A DNA stretch of 64,000 bases from Geodermatophilaceae bacterium NBWT11 (GTDB lineage: Bacteria; Actinomycetota; Actinomycetes; Mycobacteriales; Geodermatophilaceae), in NCBI GenBank assembly GCA_014218215.1, contig CP043652.1:2790001-2854000 (forward strand). Direction: 5' to 3'. Below are positions 59,327 to 64,000 of this stretch, piece after piece. The stretch's first letter is position 1. Every line of letters begins with the position of its first letter. The notes under the pieces were generated by a model. That model worked only from the letters and a program-made list of their open reading frames with translations, was not told the DNA's origin and made no database searches. The translations under genes and the position numbers were made by a program.

Positions 59327-60201
59327 GCAGCACGACCGGGTCCACCGTCCAGTCCACCGGCGCCGTCGCCGGGTACCGCCCCGAACGCACCCTGCGGCTC
59401 TCGGTGGAGCTGCGCCGGCAGTTCAAGCGGCGGCGCACCATCGGGGTCTTCGCCCTGATGGTCGCCCTGCCGCTGGTGCTCATCGCCGCCCTGCAGCTGG
59501 GTGCCAGCGAGGACGCGCAGGCCAACAGCCGGCTCAACCTGGTCGACGTCGCCACGTCGTCCGGGCTGAACTTCACGCTGTTCGTGCTGTTCGCGACCAC
59601 GTCGTTCTTCCTGGTCGTGGTGTACGCGCTGTTCTTCGGCGACACCGTGGCCAGCGAGGCCCAGTGGGGCTCGCTGCGGTACGCCCTGGCGACGCCGGTG
59701 CCCCGGATGCGGCTGCTCCGGCAGAAGTGGCTGGCCGCCCTGGTGCTCTCGGTGTCCGCGCTGCTGACCGTCACGGTGGTCGCCGTCGTCGCCGGCGGGA
59801 TCGCGTTCGGGTTCTCCGACATCCAGACCCCGATCGGGATCAGCATCGGGCAGGCCGACGGGCTGCTGCGGCTGGCCGGGATGGTCGGCTACCTCGCCGT
59901 CCACCTGCTCGTCGTCGGCACCCTGGCGTTCTGGCTGTCCACGGTCACCGACGCGCCCCTGGCCGCCGTCGGTGGCTCGGTGTTCACCATGTTCGTCTTC
60001 GCGATCCTCGACCAGGTCGAGCAGCTCGGCGCCGTCCGGGACTACTTCCCGACCGCCGAGGAGTTCGCCTGGACCGACCTGCTGCAGACCCCGATCGACA
60101 GCGGCGACCTCTACCGCGGCGTCGTCCAGTCGCTGCTCTACGCCGCCGTCTTCACCGCCCTGGCCTTCCGGCACTTCTCCCGGCGCGACGTCACCTCGTA
60201 G
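59323..60201 (+). CDS. ABC-2-type transporter permease
   Basis: The 292-residue permease has six membrane helices, beginning after a basic, amphipathic start (ELRRQFKRRR). The first extracytoplasmic loop is short; YALFFGDTVASEAQWGSLRYALATPVPR is the conserved coupling region of ABC-2 exporters. It is the only permease partner for the fused ATPase, so the transporter would be a dimer of each. ATG 59323 overlaps the fusion stop by 4 bases. Confidence 0.9.
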   Translation: MSSTTGSTVQSTGAVAGYRPERTLRLSVELRRQFKRRRTIGVFALMVALPLVLIAALQLGASEDAQANSRLNLVDVATSSGLNFTLFVLFATTSFFLVVVYALFFGDTVASEAQWGSLRYALATPVPRMRLLRQKWLAALVLSVSALLTVTVVAVVAGGIAFGFSDIQTPIGISIGQADGLLRLAGMVGYLAVHLLVVGTLAFWLSTVTDAPLAAVGGSVFTMFVFAILDQVEQLGAVRDYFPTAEEFAWTDLLQTPIDSGDLYRGVVQSLLYAAVFTALAFRHFSRRDVTS

Positions 60202-60210
60202 CCGCGCGCG

Positions 60211-61032
60211 TCAGAGGGAGGCGCGGACGGCCTGGGCCCAGCCCTCGCCCATCGGGGCGTCGGTCACGGTGACGTTCGCGAGGGCGGCGATGGCCTCGGT
60301 CATGCCCGGGACGGCGGCGCCGTTGGCGGTGACCCACAGGCGGCCGACCGCGGGTGCCATCTCCAGGTCGCTGACGGAGTCCCCGACGGCGACGGCGTCG
60401 GCCGGGTCGATGCCGCGGCGCGCGAGGTCCCAGGTGATGGCGGCGCCCTTGTCGATCCCCCGCGGCATCAGGTGGTAGACGTGCGGGTCGCCCTCGTGGT
60501 CGGCCAGCGTCATCCGCGAGGTGCGCGGCACCCTCCCGTTGTCCTTGACCGTCAGCCACCCCCAGCCCCGCTGGGCCAACCAGCCGTCGACGGCGACGGT
60601 GTCCACCCAGCCGCGCAGCAGCGCGTCGGCGGCGTGCGTAGCGTGCCAGGGCGCGTGCCACTCCAGCCGGCCGGGGTGCTCGGCGACCAGGGCGTCGACC
60701 ACGCCGAGCTCGGCCAGGACGTCCATCGGCGTCCGGCCCTCGTGCTCGTCGGGCAGTGCGCCGGTGAGCAGGTGCGTCTCCCGGCCGCCGTCCCAGCTGA
60801 CCAGCGAGCCGAGCTCGGCGACGTGCCCGTCGACGGCGAAGACCCGGCCGGCCTCCAGCAGCTGCGCGTGGGTGCGCCCGGAGACCAGCACCAGCGGGAT
60901 GCCGGACCGGTGCAGGTCCAGCAGGGCGCCGGCGGGGGAGTCGGTGAGCTCGCGTCCGGCGGTGTGGAAGAAGGAGCCGCGCGGTCCCACCATCGTGCCG
61001 TCGAGGTCGGTGTAGACGATCGCAGCGGCCAT
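60211..61032 (-). CDS. HAD-type phosphatase, mannosyl-3-phosphoglycerate phosphatase-like
   Basis: The 273-residue HAD Cof-type protein has motif I YTDLDGTM at about residues 7-14, motif II VSGRT, a cap domain, motif III lysine in GIDKGAAI and motif IV VGDSVSDLEM. The domain pattern fits MpgP or trehalose/sucrose-phosphatase relatives that make compatible solutes; no synthase gene is adjacent, so the substrate is open. ATG 61032 has AGGA 9 bases upstream; ATG 61041 lacks a spaced site. Confidence 0.8.
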   Translation of the reverse strand: MAAAIVYTDLDGTMVGPRGSFFHTAGRELTDSPAGALLDLHRSGIPLVLVSGRTHAQLLEAGRVFAVDGHVAELGSLVSWDGGRETHLLTGALPDEHEGRTPMDVLAELGVVDALVAEHPGRLEWHAPWHATHAADALLRGWVDTVAVDGWLAQRGWGWLTVKDNGRVPRTSRMTLADHEGDPHVYHLMPRGIDKGAAITWDLARRGIDPADAVAVGDSVSDLEMAPAVGRLWVTANGAAVPGMTEAIAALANVTVTDAPMGEGWAQAVRASL

Positions 61033-61063
61033 GCAGGTCATCCTGCCGGAGCCCCGGTTCCGG

Positions 61064-61069
61064 TACGGT
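61064..61069 (+). promoter_or_regulatory. -10 element of the thrC promoter
   Basis: TACGGT predicts a start near 61076, just before the riboswitch P1 stem, so the transcript begins with the aptamer. Confidence 0.45.
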
Positions 61070-61081
61070 GGCGCCGTTCCA

Positions 61082-61205
61082 CTCATCCAGAGGGGCAGAG
61101 GGACACGGCCCGCTGAAGCCCCGGCAACCACCGTGCGCACTCGTGCGCGCAGCAGGTGCCCCTTCCGTCCTGCGCGGCTCGACGGCCCGACGCGGGGAAG
61201 ATGAG
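61082..61205 (+). ncRNA. SAM-I (S-box) riboswitch upstream of thrC
   Basis: P1 is CTCATC (61082-61087) with GATGAG (61200-61205). Between them lie AGAGGGGCAGAGGGA, GGCCCGCTGAAGCCCCGGCAACC, an AGGTGCC block and CTTCCGTCC, the ordered core blocks of the S-box leader (RF00162). The 3' P1 strand is continuous with the ribosome-binding site GAGGAGGT (61203-61210), so SAM binding could block translation. No terminator hairpin is seen between aptamer and ATG. Confidence 0.9.
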
Positions 61206-61219
61206 GAGGTAGTCGTCGT

Positions 61220-62521
61220 ATGACCATGACCGCTCCGGTTGCTGGAGTCGCTGCCCAGCGCTCCACCCAGCCCATCCCGACCAACCCCGCCCGCGGCCTG
61301 GTGTGCCGCAACTGCGGGGCCACGTTCGGCCTGATCGCCGAGCACGCCTGCGCCGAGTGCTTCGGCCCGCTCGAGGTCGACTACGACCCCGAGCTCATGC
61401 GCGCGGTGACCCGCGAGCAGATCGAGGCCGGCCCGCAGAACATCTGGCGCTACTCCGCGCTGCTGCCCACCGGTCAGGACCCCGAGTCCCGGGTCAGCCT
61501 CGACCCCGGCATGACCCCGCTCGTGCGCGCCCAGCGCCTCGGCGACGAGCTGGGCTTCACCGCCCCGCTGTGGGTCAAGGACGACTCGGCCAACCCGACG
61601 CACTCCTTCAAGGACCGCGTCGTCAGCCTGGCCGCCACCGCGGCCAGGGGCTTCGGCTACGCGAAGATCGCCTGCGCCTCCACCGGCAACCTGGCCAACT
61701 CCGTCGCCGCGCACGCCGCCCGCACCGGGCTGCCCTCCTTCGTGTTCGTGCCCAGCGACCTCGAGCCGGGCAAGATCGTCCAGTCCGCGGTCTACGGCCA
61801 GACGCTGGTCGCCGTCGACGGCTCCTACGACGACGTCAACCGGCTCACCAGCGAGCTCGCCGAGACCGACGAGTTCGAGGACTGCGCGTTCGTCAACCAG
61901 AACGTGCGGCCCTACTACGCCGAGGGCTCCAAGACCGTCGGGTACGAGATCGCCGAGCAGCTCGGCTGGCGCATCCCGGCCCAGGTGGTCATCCCGATGG
62001 CCTCGGGGTCGCTGCTCACCAAGGTGGACAAGGCCTGGCGCGAGCTGGTCGCCGCCGGCATCGTCGCCGACACCGAGTGGACCGTCTACGGCGCCCAGTC
62101 GGCCGGCTGCGACCCGATCGCCACCGCCTTCGAGAACGGCTGGGACGTCGTCAAGCCGGTCAAGCCCACCGGGATCGCCAAGTCGTTGAACATCGGCAAC
62201 CCCGCCGACGGCCCCTACGCCCTGGACGCCATCCGGCGCACCGGCGGCTCGGTCGGCCGGGTCGGGGACGCCGAGATCGTGCAGGGCATCCGCGACCTGG
62301 CCCGCACCACCGGCGTGTTCGCCGAGACCGCGGGCGGGGTGACCACGGCGGTGCTGCGCCAGCTCGTCGAGCGCGGGGTGCTCGACCCGGCGAAGGAGAC
62401 CGTGGTGCTCAACACCGGCGAGGGCCTGAAGACCCTGGACCCGCTCGCCCCGGTCGTCGGGCCCACCCACCGGGTGGACCCCTCGCTGAAGTCGGTCCGG
62501 GCGGCCGGGCTCATCAGCTGA
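61220..62521 (+). CDS. thrC: Threonine synthase
   Basis: ThrC converts O-phosphohomoserine to threonine with PLP. The 433-residue protein has an N-terminal zinc-ribbon-like part (CRNCG ... CAECF), the PLP lysine in THSFKDRV, the glycine-rich SGSLLTK loop and a NTGEGLK stretch. It resembles the archaeal/plant-type class more than the E. coli one. ATG 61220 follows GAGGAGGT by 9 bases; ATG 61226 is possible. Regulation by SAM would tie threonine synthesis to the methionine branch. Confidence 0.95.
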   Translation: MTMTAPVAGVAAQRSTQPIPTNPARGLVCRNCGATFGLIAEHACAECFGPLEVDYDPELMRAVTREQIEAGPQNIWRYSALLPTGQDPESRVSLDPGMTPLVRAQRLGDELGFTAPLWVKDDSANPTHSFKDRVVSLAATAARGFGYAKIACASTGNLANSVAAHAARTGLPSFVFVPSDLEPGKIVQSAVYGQTLVAVDGSYDDVNRLTSELAETDEFEDCAFVNQNVRPYYAEGSKTVGYEIAEQLGWRIPAQVVIPMASGSLLTKVDKAWRELVAAGIVADTEWTVYGAQSAGCDPIATAFENGWDVVKPVKPTGIAKSLNIGNPADGPYALDAIRRTGGSVGRVGDAEIVQGIRDLARTTGVFAETAGGVTTAVLRQLVERGVLDPAKETVVLNTGEGLKTLDPLAPVVGPTHRVDPSLKSVRAAGLIS

Positions 62522-62526
62522 CCCCC

Positions 62527-62976
62527 GTGGACGGCCCCGGCACGCCTCCCCGGGTGCCGGGCCGCTCCTGGGCTCCGGCCCTGCTCGCCGGGCACGGGGT
62601 GCTGGCCGTCGTCCTGCTCCTGGTCACCCTGGTGACCGCGCTGGTCGGCGGCCGGCTGGACGCCACCCCGGGGCCCGACGACGTCGTCCGTGCCGCGGTC
62701 CTGGTGCTCGCGCTGGCCGTGGTCGTCGTCACCGCGCTGCGGGTCGGACGGCGCCGCCCCGGTGTCGAGGCGCGCTGGTGCGCCGTCGTCGCGCTGTGGG
62801 TGGTGCTGCCCTGGGCGTGGGCCGGGTTGTGGGTCGGCGGGTCGTCCCCGGCCGCGCTCTCGGTCGGCGTCCCGCTGCTGGGCTTCTTCTGGTGGCCGTT
62901 CATCCTGGTCGCGGGGCTGCTGGGGGCCGTCGTCGCCACCGTGCTGGCAGCCGTCGCCGCCCGGCGGGCGGACTGA
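62527..62976 (+). CDS. Small four-helix membrane protein
   Basis: The 149-residue protein has four hydrophobic helices (about residues 16-37, 51-68, 80-100 and 113-140) with short Pro/Gly loops and an Arg patch between the second and third. No family is recognised. GTG 62527 is 5 bp after the thrC stop, so it probably shares its transcript. Function unknown. Confidence 0.7.
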   Translation: MDGPGTPPRVPGRSWAPALLAGHGVLAVVLLLVTLVTALVGGRLDATPGPDDVVRAAVLVLALAVVVVTALRVGRRRPGVEARWCAVVALWVVLPWAWAGLWVGGSSPAALSVGVPLLGFFWWPFILVAGLLGAVVATVLAAVAARRAD

Positions 62977-62992
62977 GCCCGGACCCCCACTC

Positions 62993-63019
62993 CTTGCACT
63001 CGCAGGGGTCGAGTGCCAG
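62993..63019 (+). promoter_or_regulatory. CIRCE operator 1 (HrcA site)
   Basis: CTTGCACTC-N9-GAGTGCCAG is close to the TTAGCACTC-N9-GAGTGCTAA consensus, with the exact 9-base spacer. HrcA represses chaperonin genes here. Confidence 0.85.
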
Positions 63020-63026
63020 ACTCGGG

Positions 63027-63053
63027 CTGGCACTCGGAGCACCTGAGTGCCAA
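63027..63053 (+). promoter_or_regulatory. CIRCE operator 2 (HrcA site)
   Basis: CTGGCACTC-N9-GAGTGCCAA is a second site whose centre lies 34 bp from the first, on roughly the same helix face. It ends 116 bp before the groEL start. Confidence 0.85.
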
Positions 63054-63085
63054 CCAGGTCGGACCGGTGAGGCACCGGCACGTGA

Positions 63086-64000
<915 letters not shown>

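Noticed and set aside
61082..61205. SAM-IV rather than SAM-I assignment
   Set aside because: The order of AGAGGGG...GAGGGA, GGCCC...GAAGCCCCGGCAACC, GGTGCC and a terminal GATGAG fits the S-box better than the SAM-IV layout. A covariance search would settle it.

Overview
The window is a 64 kb piece of chromosome from a GC-rich, high-coding-density actinobacterium. It has GTG starts at about half of its genes, many 4-base GTGA/ATGA stop-start overlaps, leaderless TANNNT promoters, and the Lsr2-ClpC-MutY-DisA-RadA-CarD-IspDF-CysS order known from mycobacteria and relatives. Protein sequences and the repeat style fit the Geodermatophilaceae (Blastococcus, Modestobacter, Geodermatophilus); that family assignment is inference. 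I see no insertion sequence, prophage, CRISPR array or toxin-antitoxin pair, and almost all of it reads as core genome.

Layout. 0-8 kb: tail of a probable D-Ala-D-Ala carboxypeptidase, a zinc metalloprotease-like protein, tilS-hpt, ftsH, the folate genes folE-folP-folB-folK and a DUF3180 membrane protein. Two copies of a long palindrome flank this block. 8-13 kb: an osmoprotectant (OpuC/ProU-type) ABC transporter with a divergent CBS-domain ATPase, two permeases and two tandem substrate-binding lipoproteins, each behind its own copy of a structured leader. 13-23 kb: DUF1684, a coiled-coil membrane protein, an SDR with a likely CTG start, then a cofactor operon (DUF2520-panC-panD-nadB-nadC-coaX) and lysS. 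23-39 kb: lsr2, clpC (with a ClgR-like operator), mutY, an ABM protein, an Rv3587c-like membrane protein, disA, radA, an LpqE-like lipoprotein, an iron-sulfur photolyase, a UbiA-type prenyltransferase, carD, ispD-ispF, cysS, rlmB and a cupin. 39-47 kb: an MsiK/MalK-type ATPase, DUF445, HtrA protease, a hydroxyisobutyrate-dehydrogenase-like enzyme, tRNA-Thr(TGT), dodecin, a Rieske lipoprotein, DUF5313 and an exported protein with an LANTG sorting signal. 47-54 kb: a DeoR regulator with PTS EIIB and EIIA but no EIIC, twin PH-like membrane proteins, a Na+/H+ antiporter, an SDR and a RarD-like exporter. 54-64 kb: DUF3263 and LytR_C (VirR-like) proteins, a one-chain secreted hydrolase-ABC ATPase fusion with its permease, a HAD phosphatase, a SAM riboswitch-controlled thrC, a small membrane protein and the start of groEL behind two CIRCE operators.

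The most unusual items are: (i) the 960-residue protein that joins an exported serine hydrolase, through one membrane span, to a cytoplasmic ABC ATPase; (ii) a five-copy family of about 70 bp stem-loops at gene ends, four of them between convergent genes; (iii) the two palindromes around the ftsH-fol block; (iv) the duplicated osmoprotectant-binding genes whose leader hairpins differ by a compensatory base-pair change; (v) a SAM riboswitch on threonine synthase whose P1 helix runs into the ribosome-binding site; and (vi) an EIIB/EIIA pair lacking its membrane component.
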